Shown here: piece after piece, positions 1 through 6,725 of the stretch
Numbering within the stretch: position 1 is the first letter of the stretch
How the letters are laid out: the number at the start of each line of letters is the position of its first letter
Assembly (NCBI GenBank): GCA_003453695.1
Contig: DMNK01000162.1
Location: 366-15,995, forward strand
Length of the DNA stretch: 15,630 nucleotides
Direction: 5' to 3'
DNA from: Acidimicrobiaceae bacterium
GTDB lineage: Bacteria > Actinomycetota > Acidimicrobiia > Acidimicrobiales > UBA8190
The notes under the pieces: model-generated
What the model was told of the DNA's origin: nothing
What the model saw: only the letters and a program-made list of their open reading frames with translations
The model's database searches: none
Translations under genes and position numbers: made by a program

Positions 1-1
1 G

Positions 2-532
2 CAGTGGCTGCGCAAGGCCGTCCTGCGGGCTGCCGGGGTCATTCCCGAGCACGACGAGGACGCCGTCTACGCCGCCACCGTGCACGCCTTGTCGGCGAGA
101 AACGGCGACCGGCGGCGGGCCGACACCGAAGGCCTGGGCGTGGCCTTCAAAGGGGTGTTCCTCGAGGGCATCGAGGTGGTGCTCATCGTCATCAGCCTGG
201 GGGCCAGCCAGCACCAGCTCGGCGCCGCCTCGGCAGCGGCGGGAGCGGCTGCGCTCGTCGTGGCCGGCGTGGGCGCCCTCGTCGCCCGTCAGCTGTCGGG
301 CGTGCCGGAGAACTTGATGAAGCTCGTGGTGGGCGTCATGCTCACCAGCTTCGGCACCTTCTGGATCGGCGAAGGTGCCGGGGCCCACTGGCCCGGTTCC
401 GACGCCAGCCTGCCCGTGCTCATCGGGTTGTTCGCTGCCGTCACGGGGCTGCTCGTGGTGCTGTCCCGCCGCCATCGGCTCCCGGTCGAGACGCCCGCCA
501 CCGTGGGCTCCGGCAGCGGTGGGCGACCGTGA
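2..532 (+). CDS. COG4280-like multi-pass membrane protein, 3' part
   Basis: The gene enters from the left edge, so only its last 176 codons are present. The visible part has a soluble stretch, then a segment with a motif FKGVFLEGIEVV, which resembles the acidic-residue-containing helix of the COG4280 predicted membrane proteins and, more distantly, of FTR1-type iron permeases (REGLE-like). Three further hydrophobic stretches follow, at about nt 190-290, 310-365 and 410-470, and a short polar tail. The segment GVMLTSFGTFWIGEGAG is what I remember as typical of COG4280. Substrate and reaction are unknown. The acidic helix makes cation transport thinkable, but that is inference. The stop overlaps the GTG of the next gene by 4 bp (GTGA), so the two are probably co-translated. 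The ATG at nt 80 is internal, not the true start. Confidence 0.75.
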   Translation, partial: QWLRKAVLRAAGVIPEHDEDAVYAATVHALSARNGDRRRADTEGLGVAFKGVFLEGIEVVLIVISLGASQHQLGAASAAAGAAALVVAGVGALVARQLSGVPENLMKLVVGVMLTSFGTFWIGEGAGAHWPGSDASLPVLIGLFAAVTGLLVVLSRRHRLPVETPATVGSGSGGRP

Positions 533-897
533 AGCGGATGGGACGGCTGGCTCGCCTGGCCGGCCATGGCCTGTGGGACTTCCTCATCGGCGACACACCG
601 GGGTTCGCCCTTGCCGCCGGCGCCCTCGTCGTCTTCGCCGTGCTCCTCCATCACGAGCGCCTTGCCGTCGTCGTGGGGCTGCCCGCTCTCGTCGTCGTGG
701 CCCTGTCCACCGGGGTGTGGCACGGGCGGCGCCGGAGTCTGCGTCAGCAGCGTTTGTCGAGCACCGCCACGAAGGCCTCTTCGGGCTCGCCGGTCAACAC
801 CTCGGACCAGGCCCAGCCCGTGCCCTCAACCAGTGAACGCAGCTCGCGCTCGGACACGAAGAGCCACGAGAACCACGCCGACGCCACCTGGCGGTAG
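529..897 (+). CDS. Small membrane protein paired with COG4280-like gene
   Basis: This starts at GTG in a GTGA overlap with the upstream gene. The first 70 or so residues contain WDFLIGDTPGF followed by two hydrophobic segments (FALAAGALVVFAVLL and VVVGLPALVVVALSTGVW) and a basic stop-transfer RRR. This looks like the short two-helix protein that I recall beside COG4280-type genes. After about nt 740 the frame stays open for another 50 residues of Ser/Thr/Arg-rich sequence without homologous feel. That part lies entirely over the 3' end of the convergent methyltransferase, so the last 154 nt are coding on both strands if the frame is used. The usual product is probably about 75-85 residues; the extension may simply reflect a lost stop codon. 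Function unknown. Confidence 0.55.
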   Translation: MKRMGRLARLAGHGLWDFLIGDTPGFALAAGALVVFAVLLHHERLAVVVGLPALVVVALSTGVWHGRRRSLRQQRLSSTATKASSGSPVNTSDQAQPVPSTSERSSRSDTKSHENHADATWR

Positions 898-1484
898 CGC
901 ACCCGCAGGCGGAGCTGCCCTGCCATCTTTCCCCGGGTTCTGTTGAGGCGCCGGTAGGCAGGGTCGAGCACCGGCACGCCCCCGCCGTAGGGGCTCGTGC
1001 TCTCGGCGATGAGCCGGGCCCCGCCGTGCATGCGCCGGGCCCACTGACCGAGCGTCGAGCGCAGCCGCTGGGGCGACCCGAAGATGCCGGCGTTGTTCCC
1101 CATGAGCAACACCGTGTCGAACGACCCGACCGACGCACCCAACGACTGCACGGAGGCGACGCGGGTGCGCCGCACCCCCTTCGCCCTGGCGGCGCGCACC
1201 GCCAGCGGCGACGCGTCGGCGGCCACGGCGTCGATGCCCAGGTTCTGCAGGTGCAGCGCCACCCTTCCCGAGCCGCACCCCACGTCGAGAGCCCGGCCGC
1301 GCACTCGCGCCATGGCCCGCTGCTCGGGTGCCGGCCAGTCCTCGAAGGGTGCCACGTACAGCTCGGGACCGGCGCCCACCTCGAGGTACCCGTCTTCGCG
1401 CTCGTGCACCTCGGGGTCGGTGCCGCCGCGCACCCAGTCGAGCAGCGCATGTCCGAAGGCGTCGCCACGGTCGATGCCGTCCAA
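744..1484 (-). CDS. SAM-dependent class I methyltransferase
   Basis: This is a predicted cytoplasmic methyltransferase of about 246 residues. From the chosen start, residues 66-74 read LDVGCGSGR, the SAM-binding motif I. AVAADASPLAVRAAR follows with the acidic residue expected at the end of strand beta 2, and FDTVLLMGNNAGIF fits motif IV. The acceptor substrate cannot be told. No ATG or GTG exists in frame near the N-terminus. TTG at 1484 is the best candidate (CTG just upstream is an alternative), giving LDGIDRGDAFGHALL, which lines up with where such proteins normally begin. No clear ribosome binding site precedes it. It is divergent from pxpA with about 70 bp between starts, and its 3' end runs under the small membrane protein on the opposite strand. 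Confidence 0.8.
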   Translation of the reverse strand: MDGIDRGDAFGHALLDWVRGGTDPEVHEREDGYLEVGAGPELYVAPFEDWPAPEQRAMARVRGRALDVGCGSGRVALHLQNLGIDAVAADASPLAVRAARAKGVRRTRVASVQSLGASVGSFDTVLLMGNNAGIFGSPQRLRSTLGQWARRMHGGARLIAESTSPYGGGVPVLDPAYRRLNRTRGKMAGQLRLRVRYRQVASAWFSWLFVSERELRSLVEGTGWAWSEVLTGEPEEAFVAVLDKRC

Positions 1485-1553
1485 CAGTACCGGCGGGCTG
1501 CGGCCCTCCCGGGCACGGGTCGGGCAGGGGCATGGCGGTGCGATGCTGGACCC

Positions 1554-2306
1554 GTGCCCGTCGTCGATCTGAACGCCGATGTGGGGGAGGACGCCGCAGA
1601 CCCGGCCGAGGAGGCCGAGCTGGTCGGCATCGTGAGCAGCGTGAACGTCAGCGGGGGAGCCCACGCCGGGTCGCCGCAGTCCATCTACGCCGCCGTGTCG
1701 GCGGCGGTGGCGGCCGGGACGGTGATCGGCGCCCATCCCTCGTACCCCGACCGGCCCGGCTTCGGGCGCCGCCCCTTTCCCATGGACCGAGAGGCGCTGG
1801 CACGGTCGGTGGTGCAGCAGATCTCCGTTGTGGGTGTCGCCGCCGAGAAGGCGGGCGGCGTGCTGCGCTACGTCAAGCCGCACGGGGCGCTCTACCACGA
1901 GGCGTGCACCCGGCCCGATGCGGCGCGGCTGGTGGCAGACGCCGCCCGGGAATGCGGGATCGGCGTCCTGCTCCTCGCCGCCGGGGCACCCGTCCTCGCC
2001 GGCGGCGCCGCCCTGGGCGTGGACATCGCCACCGAGGCCTTCGCCGACCGGGCCTACCGTGCCGATGGAACGCTCGTGTCGCGTGACCAGGACGGCGCTG
2101 TGCTCGACGACGAAGCCGACGTCGTCCGCCAGGCGCTGTCGGTGGTGCTCGACGGCCGCGCCCCGGCCACCGATGGAGCCTGGGTGGAGTTGTCGGCGTC
2201 GTCGCTGTGCCTGCACGGCGACACACCCGGCGCCCGGGCCCTCGCCCGCGCCGTGCGCCGCGCCCTGGAGGACGCCGGCGTGCAGGTGGAACCCTTCGCC
2301 TCGTGA
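1554..2306 (+). CDS. pxpA: 5-oxoprolinase subunit A (LamB/YcsF family)
   Basis: This belongs to the LamB/YcsF family; PxpA acts with PxpB and PxpC in ATP-dependent opening of 5-oxoproline to glutamate. Family landmarks are DLNADVGE at the N-terminus, IGAHPSYPDRPGFGRR, YVKPHGALYH, EAFADRAYRADGTLVSR and LCLHGDTPGA near the C-terminus. Length is 250 residues, close to the usual 245-255. The start is GTG at 1554, because the family begins right before the DLNAD motif and no other in-frame start is near. The motif normally written NxACGFHAGD reads NVSGGAHAGS at residues 31-40, so the usual Cys and Asp are both replaced. The stop overlaps the downstream pxpBC start by 4 bp. The function call rests on family plus operon partners; activity with the altered motif is uncertain. 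Confidence 0.88.
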   Translation: MPVVDLNADVGEDAADPAEEAELVGIVSSVNVSGGAHAGSPQSIYAAVSAAVAAGTVIGAHPSYPDRPGFGRRPFPMDREALARSVVQQISVVGVAAEKAGGVLRYVKPHGALYHEACTRPDAARLVADAARECGIGVLLLAAGAPVLAGGAALGVDIATEAFADRAYRADGTLVSRDQDGAVLDDEADVVRQALSVVLDGRAPATDGAWVELSASSLCLHGDTPGARALARAVRRALEDAGVQVEPFAS

Positions 2307-4024
2307 GCCGCTCCCGGGCGGGCCCTGTCGGTGGGGTGGAGGTGCGCCCCTTCGGTGACGCCGCCGTGCTCGCCGATGTCGGTGACGTCGATGCCGCCCT
2401 GCTGCTGGCGCGCCGTCTCGACGTCGAACGGCGCGCCGGGAGCTGGCCCGGGGTGCAAGACGTGGTGGCCGGCCTCGGGACCGTCACCGTGACGGTCGAT
2501 CCCACCGGAGCCGACCTCGACGCCCTGGTCGACGTCGTCACCCGGCTGGCCGCCGAGAACGACGGCCGAGCGGGCGGAGACGATCCGCAGGATGGCGCCG
2601 GCGACGTGCTCGAGATCGCAGTGCGCTTCGACGGGCCCGACCTCGACGACGTGGCCCGCCAGGCCGGGATGTCCGCCACGAAGGTCGTCGACCTCGTGGG
2701 CGGGGCCGAGCTGCGCGTCGCCTTCGTCGGCTTCGCCCCCGGCTTCGGCTACTTGGTCGGTCTGCCGCCCCCGTTGGCAGCCGTGCCCAGGCGAGCCCGC
2801 CCCCGGCCCGCCGTTCCCGCCGGGTCCGTCGCCATCGGCGGCGGGTTTGCCGGCATCTATCCCCAGGACACGCCGGGCGGGTGGCATCTCGTCGGTCGCA
2901 CGGGCGAGGTGCTGTTCGACGAGTCGGCACCGCCCTACGCCGTGCTGGCACCGGGCCGTCGGGTGCGCCTGTGCCCGTCGGGTGCAGAGCCGTCACCGCT
3001 GCCGGCCCGTCGGCGTGGTCCGCTCACACGGGCGGCGCCCGCCCTGGAGGTGCTCGAACCCGGCGCCTGCTCCCTGGTCGAGGATGCGGGCAGACGCGCC
3101 GTGGCCGCCTTCGGCGTTCCCCGGGCTGGCACCGCCGACGAGTTGTCGCGTCGCCTGGCCAATCGCCTCGTGGGGAACGGAGACGACGAGGCGGTGCTCG
3201 AGATCACCGGCCGGGGCCCTCGCCTGCGCGCCCACCACGACATGCACGCCGTCGTGATCGGCGACCCCTGGAGCGACGAGGCCGTGCCCTTGGTCGTGGA
3301 CGGCAAGGCCGTCCCGCCGGCACAGGTCGTGCCCCTCCACGACGGCCAGATACTCGAGGCGGGCTCGCTCGGCGGGGTCGTGCGGGCCACGCTGGCGGTG
3401 AGCGGGGGCATGGACGTCCCGCCTGTGCTCGGGAGTCGTTCGTCGGACCTGCTGTGCGGACTCGGGCCCGGCCCGCTGCGAGTGGGCGACATGGTGGGCG
3501 TGGGCCGAGCCGGGCGTCCTCGCGGCGCCCTGCACATGCCTCGTGACGACACGCCTCCCGCCGTCCTGCGCGTGCTGACCGGCCCGGACGCAGAGCACGA
3601 GCCGGGCGGCGACACCGCCGACGAGCACCCGCAGGGCGCGGTGGCAGGCGAATGGCGAGTGGCCCCGGACAGCAATCGTGTCGGCATCCGCCTCGTCCGC
3701 CACGACGACTCCGAGGAGCGCACGCCACGTCGTTCTCTGCCGGCCGGCGGCACCATGCCGTCGCGCGGGATGGTGGCCGGGGCCGTGCAGCTCCCCCCGG
3801 GTGGAGAAGCCATCGTGCTCGGCCCGGACCACGCCACGGTGGGGGGCTACCGGGTCGGCGCCGTGGTCATCGCCGCCGACCTGCACCGCTTGGCGCACCT
3901 GGCCCCCGGAGCGCCGGTCCGTCTCGAACTCGTCGACCGCGCCGAAGCCGGCGCGGCCTGGAGGCGATTGCTCGAGGTGCCGGGGCGCGCCGTGGAGGGG
4001 TGGTTCCCGACCCAGGCGGGCTGA
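2303..4024 (+). CDS. 5-oxoprolinase subunits B and C, fused
   Basis: This is a 573-residue fusion of PxpB (KipI-like) and PxpC (KipA-like, biotin-dependent-carboxylase-related). The PxpB part begins with VRPFGDAAVLADVG. Around residues 143-195 it has GFAPGFGYLVGLP, VPAGSVAIGGGFAGIYP and TPGGWHLVGRT, all strong family signatures. The PxpC part starts near residue 247 with LEVLEPGACSLVEDAGR and continues with GVPRAGTADELSRRLANRL, WRVAPDSNRVGIRL and IVLGPDHATVGGYRVGAVV. The fused order B-C matches the order of separate genes in other bacteria. The start GTG at 2303 overlaps the pxpA stop (GTGA), pointing to translational coupling. Together the two genes encode a complete 5-oxoprolinase, presumably recycling pyroglutamate to glutamate in the cytoplasm. 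Confidence 0.88.
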   Translation: MSRSRAGPVGGVEVRPFGDAAVLADVGDVDAALLLARRLDVERRAGSWPGVQDVVAGLGTVTVTVDPTGADLDALVDVVTRLAAENDGRAGGDDPQDGAGDVLEIAVRFDGPDLDDVARQAGMSATKVVDLVGGAELRVAFVGFAPGFGYLVGLPPPLAAVPRRARPRPAVPAGSVAIGGGFAGIYPQDTPGGWHLVGRTGEVLFDESAPPYAVLAPGRRVRLCPSGAEPSPLPARRRGPLTRAAPALEVLEPGACSLVEDAGRRAVAAFGVPRAGTADELSRRLANRLVGNGDDEAVLEITGRGPRLRAHHDMHAVVIGDPWSDEAVPLVVDGKAVPPAQVVPLHDGQILEAGSLGGVVRATLAVSGGMDVPPVLGSRSSDLLCGLGPGPLRVGDMVGVGRAGRPRGALHMPRDDTPPAVLRVLTGPDAEHEPGGDTADEHPQGAVAGEWRVAPDSNRVGIRLVRHDDSEERTPRRSLPAGGTMPSRGMVAGAVQLPPGGEAIVLGPDHATVGGYRVGAVVIAADLHRLAHLAPGAPVRLELVDRAEAGAAWRRLLEVPGRAVEGWFPTQAG

Positions 4025-4040
4025 GCTCGTCGCGTACCCG

Positions 4041-4065
4041 TCCCGGTGAGCCCCATCCCGGTGAG
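4041..4065 (+). repeat. Two direct repeats TCCCGGTGAG, 15-bp period
   Basis: TCCCGGTGAG occurs at 4041-4050 and again at 4056-4065. The two 15-bp units match at 12 of 15 positions. They sit just upstream of a TACACT -10-like element and cover the place where a -35 hexamer would be. The placement suits an activator binding site, but this is inferred. Confidence 0.5.
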
Positions 4066-4077
4066 TCGCAGTGCCCC

Positions 4078-4083
4078 TACACT
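4078..4083 (+). promoter_or_regulatory. Candidate -10 element of the CaCA exchanger gene
   Basis: TACACT fits the actinobacterial TAnnnT -10 pattern and lies about 60 nt upstream of the start codon. No good -35 hexamer is present at 16-18 bp distance. The direct repeats at 4041-4065 occupy that region instead, which would suit an activator-dependent promoter. Confidence 0.35.
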
Positions 4084-4145
4084 TTTCCTTCGGCGCGCCG
4101 GGAAGCCTGGTCGGCACTCTCATCTCACGCGGGAGGAGCCCGACC

Positions 4146-5174
4146 ATGGCAACTGCGACCACGCTGGCGGCTCCGGTGTGGGCCGAAGTCGTCGTGCTGG
4201 GCGCCGCCGCCGCTCTGGCCCTGGCCGCCAGCGCCGGACTGGCGCGCTGCCTGGAACGGGTCGGCGCCCGCCTCGGGCTGTCCGAGGCCATGCTGGGGCT
4301 GGCCGCCGCACTCGCCGCCAACGGCCCCGAGATCACCTCGGCGGTGACGGCCATGGCTCGGCATCAGCGCCAGGTCGGCGCCGGGGTCGTGCTCGGCTCG
4401 AACGTGTTCAACGTCGCCGCCCTGCTCGGGCTGGGTGCGGTGGTGGCGGGCCGCATCCGCCTGCACGGACGCGTCATCGCCCTGAGCGGGGTGGTGGCGC
4501 TGTGGGTGGCCCTGGTCGCCCTGGGTACCTCGGGGTCGCTGTTCCCGGCCGGCGCCGGCCTGCTGCTCGCCCTCGTCGCCTTCGGCCCCTACGTCGTGGT
4601 GTGCGGATGGCCCCGGACCGCCCGGCGCCTCGGTGTGCCGGAGCGGGCCAGCCGGTGGCTCGAACAAGCCGTCTTCGAGGAGGAAGCCGAGCTGAGAGAA
4701 GCGATCCTGCCCGGTCGTGGCGATCGTCGTGACGTCGTGCTGGGCGTGGGCGCACTGGCCGTCGTGATCGGCTCCTCCATCCTCATGGAGGGCGCTGCCA
4801 CCGGGGTCGGCCACCACTTCGGCGTCCCGGATCTGGTGATCGGGGCGGTGCTGCTGGCGGCGGTGACCAGCTTGCCCAATGCGGTGGCGGGCGTGTACCT
4901 GGCCAGGCGGGGACGCGGCGCAGCTGTGCTCAGCGAGGCCCTCAACTCCAACAACCTGAACGTCGTGCTCGGCCTGCTGGTGCCGGCGTCGATCGTGGGC
5001 GTGGCGAGCGACGGGGGAGCAGTGCTGGTTGCCGCCTTCGCACTCGCCCTCACCGCCCTCGCCCTGGCGCTGGCCGGTGTCCGGCGCGCCCTGAGACGCC
5101 TCGACGGCTCAATGATCCTGGCGGGCTACGCCGCCTATCTGGCCGCGCTGATCACCTTCCTCATGGTGCGCTGA
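4146..5174 (+). CDS. CaCA-superfamily (sodium/calcium exchanger-like) membrane protein
   Basis: This is a 342-residue, roughly ten-helix cytoplasmic-membrane protein of the cation/Ca2+ antiporter fold with two alpha-repeats. Alpha-1 has NGPEITSAV with Glu at residue 62, followed by GSNVFN (84-89). Alpha-2 has TSLPNAVAG (Asn at 245) followed by NSNNLN (267-272). A hydrophilic loop rich in Glu and Arg separates the halves (about residues 160-195). The start is ATG at 4146, preceded by GGGAGGAG at 4131-4138 with 7-nt spacing; the upstream in-frame ATG at 4071 lacks this. The second repeat carries Asn where canonical exchangers have the ion-binding Glu (LPE), so Ca2+/Na+ exchange cannot be assumed. 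It ends 2 bp from the convergent HHE gene. Confidence 0.85.
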   Translation: MATATTLAAPVWAEVVVLGAAAALALAASAGLARCLERVGARLGLSEAMLGLAAALAANGPEITSAVTAMARHQRQVGAGVVLGSNVFNVAALLGLGAVVAGRIRLHGRVIALSGVVALWVALVALGTSGSLFPAGAGLLLALVAFGPYVVVCGWPRTARRLGVPERASRWLEQAVFEEEAELREAILPGRGDRRDVVLGVGALAVVIGSSILMEGAATGVGHHFGVPDLVIGAVLLAAVTSLPNAVAGVYLARRGRGAAVLSEALNSNNLNVVLGLLVPASIVGVASDGGAVLVAAFALALTALALALAGVRRALRRLDGSMILAGYAAYLAALITFLMVR

Positions 5175-5176
5175 GC

Positions 5177-5740
5177 TCAGGTGCGCACGCCCCGCACGGC
5201 GTCACGCACCCGGTCCACCACGGCGGCCACCGGCCCCAGCACCAGGTTGCCCGGCGGGGTGTCGGGCACGTGGGGATGAGGATGGGTGGGCGCCAATTTC
5301 TTGGCCATGTCGAAGCGCTTGCCGAGTTCCAGCAACTCGTCGGCTTTGACGCTCGTGGTGAGCTCGGGGAACACCGACTGCTCCTCCGCCTCTGCGTGAG
5401 CCAGGACCTCGGAACGCAAGGTGTTGAACATGGCCGGGAACTCGGCGCTCATCACGCCGGCTCTCTCCATCTCGGCCAACAGCTCCTCGGCCTTGGCCTG
5501 CTCGGCGATGCGCATGTCGGCGAGGTCGTCGCCGCCGTCCACGTACCTGCGCAGCGCCGGGTACACCACCTCCTCCTCGGCCACCTCGTGACGGACGAGT
5601 GTGTAGGTCAACTCGCAGAAGGCCTCGTCCCGCTGGTCTGCCGGCGTGTCGTGGAACCGTTCGAGCAACTGCTCCGCCTGCCGGTGGTCTGCCAGGAGCA
5701 GCTGGACCACATTGGTGTGCATGTCGCCGGAACCGGTCAT
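5177..5740 (-). CDS. Hemerythrin HHE-domain protein
   Basis: The product is 187 residues and probably cytoplasmic. The helical HHE cation-binding domain occupies about residues 10-130. Likely diiron ligands are His19 (LLADHRQ), His51 and Glu55 (RHEVAEEE), with His115 and Glu119 (LAHAEAEEQ) in the second half. Such domains bind O2 or NO, or sense or repair iron centres; the specific role here is unknown. The ATG at 5740 is chosen because GGAGG precedes it with 8-nt spacing. An upstream in-frame ATG at about 5809 (MKTVAENRR) has a weaker site. A Pro/His-rich linker and a short helical tail follow the domain. It is divergent from the SRPBCC gene across 223 bp. Confidence 0.87.
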   Translation of the reverse strand: MTGSGDMHTNVVQLLLADHRQAEQLLERFHDTPADQRDEAFCELTYTLVRHEVAEEEVVYPALRRYVDGGDDLADMRIAEQAKAEELLAEMERAGVMSAEFPAMFNTLRSEVLAHAEAEEQSVFPELTTSVKADELLELGKRFDMAKKLAPTHPHPHVPDTPPGNLVLGPVAAVVDRVRDAVRGVRT

Positions 5741-5864
5741 GATGTCGTCCTCCGAATCGTCGCCGGGGTCGCCGTGAATATGGCGTCGGTTCTCCGCGAC
5801 GGTCTTCATACCCACCAGTCCCTGGGCCTGCACCGGTCTCCCCGGGCGACGGCAAGACCTGGGG

Positions 5865-5892
5865 TTGCGCTGCTCGAGCGACGCACTAGGGT
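5865..5892 (+). promoter_or_regulatory. Candidate promoter of the SRPBCC gene
   Basis: TTGCGC (5865-5870) and TAGGGT (5887-5892) are separated by 16 bp. TAGGGT is a common -10 form in actinobacteria. The element lies about 70 bp before the GTG start, in the divergent spacer. It was found by eye only. Confidence 0.4.
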
Positions 5893-5963
5893 CGGCCTTG
5901 GTACGACGCCCGTGGCGGGTCCGGCGTCCTGTCAATTGGCTGTGCACGGAGAGGAGCGGTTGG

Positions 5964-6446
5964 GTGATACGGGGTGAAGGGACCGCATTCGTCCGGGGAG
6001 TGACACCCGAGGAGGTCTTCGACTTCGTCCTCGACCCGGCGCAGTACACCAAGGCGGACACCAAGATGGTGTGGGTCACGAAGCTGGCCGACACCTCCGA
6101 TGGGATGATCGCCCGTGAGGACGGCAAGTTCATGGGCCGGTTCCCGGGATCCGTCATCACCCGCTACCGGTGGAAGCGGCCCACGAGCATCGACGTGACC
6201 TTGGAGCACGGGGTCCCGAGAGGGCTGCACGCCTGGTTCGAGATCGAGGAGGTCCCCGGTGGCACCCGGCTCCACCACGTGGAGGAGATGGACTTCGGAC
6301 ACGGGTTGCTCGGCACCGTCTACGACGCCGCCGCCCGGTCGTGGTTCGCACACTCCGTCGCCACCGAGGTGGCCGAGATCGGCCGCCTGCTCGAGGCCGG
6401 CGAGCGGGGCCGTGGCCCCGAGCCCCCTCTTGACGCCGGCGCTTGA
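5964..6446 (+). CDS. SRPBCC (START-like/polyketide cyclase fold) protein
   Basis: This is a 160-residue soluble protein of the SRPBCC superfamily, which forms a deep hydrophobic ligand pocket. The typical pattern is visible: an N-terminal strand then TPEEVFDFVLDPAQYTKAD (helix-turn after the first strand), alternating strands with RYRWKRPTSIDVTLE, WFEIEEVPGGTRLHHVEEMDF, and a long C-terminal helix (FAHSVATEVAEIGRLLEAG). The ligand is unknown. GTG at 5964 was chosen because GAGGAG at 5951-5956 precedes it by 7 nt. The upstream ATG at 5865 would add residues with no domain character. The end of the gene overlaps a TTGACG that may be the -35 of the next transcription unit. Confidence 0.8.
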   Translation: MIRGEGTAFVRGVTPEEVFDFVLDPAQYTKADTKMVWVTKLADTSDGMIAREDGKFMGRFPGSVITRYRWKRPTSIDVTLEHGVPRGLHAWFEIEEVPGGTRLHHVEEMDFGHGLLGTVYDAAARSWFAHSVATEVAEIGRLLEAGERGRGPEPPLDAGA

Positions 6447-6473
6447 CGTAGCCCCAAGCCCCGGCGCGATACG
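6443..6473 (+). promoter_or_regulatory. Candidate promoter for small membrane gene and LuxR regulator
   Basis: TTGACG at 6443-6448 overlaps the SRPBCC stop codon. A -10-like GATACG lies at 6468-6473 with 19-bp spacing (18 if read as CGATAC). A second TTGACG at 6430-6435 precedes it by 13 bp. The -35 is good and the -10 only fair. Confidence 0.35.
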
Positions 6474-6483
6474 GAGAGGCCGG

Positions 6484-6505
6484 GGGCGATCTAAGGAGAT
6501 CTCCC
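6484..6505 (+). promoter_or_regulatory. Hairpin/palindrome containing a Shine-Dalgarno sequence
   Basis: GGGCGATCT and AGATCTCCC form a nine-position stem with one mismatch around the loop AAGG. The AAGGAG Shine-Dalgarno in front of the ATG at 6507 lies partly in the loop and partly in the 3' arm. It could act as an RNA switch on translation or as a DNA operator; neither is proven. Confidence 0.4.
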
Positions 6506-6506
6506 G

Positions 6507-6725
6507 ATGTGGGCGTGGCCGGCGCGGCGCATCCTGATTCCTAGCCGGGCCCGAGAGGCGGCCCGGAGAATGCGAAAGGAACCAGGCCGTGACCACCACC
6601 CCCTCCATCACCACCCCCCTCGATTACCCGCGGGCGATGAGCAGGGCACTGCGCGTCGTGCTGTTGGCTGTGGCAATCGTTGTCCTCCTGACCGCGGCCT
6701 TCGTGGCCGGGCGCACCACCGGTAG
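6507..6725 (+). CDS. Possible short leader ORF overlapping the small membrane gene
   Basis: A 72-codon frame starts at ATG 6507 behind AAGGAG with 8-nt spacing, one of the better ribosome sites in the window. Its first 27 codons precede the small membrane gene and the rest overlaps it out of frame. The peptide is rich in Arg, His and Pro and looks like a shadow of the other frame after nt 6589. If translated, it would deliver ribosomes across the start of the next gene, as a leader or coupling ORF would. No homology is recognised. Confidence 0.25.
   Translation: MWAWPARRILIPSRAREAARRMRKEPGRDHHPLHHHPPRLPAGDEQGTARRAVGCGNRCPPDRGLRGRAHHR

Noticed and set aside
826..1533. Minus-strand frame starting at an ATG (1533)
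   Set aside because: It is out of frame with the methyltransferase motifs and gives an Arg/Ala/Gly-rich shadow product without domains.
4092..4107. CGGCGCGCCG palindrome before the CaCA gene as a terminator
   Set aside because: The palindrome is short, has no T tract after it, and lies downstream of the putative -10, so a terminator for pxpBC is not convincing.
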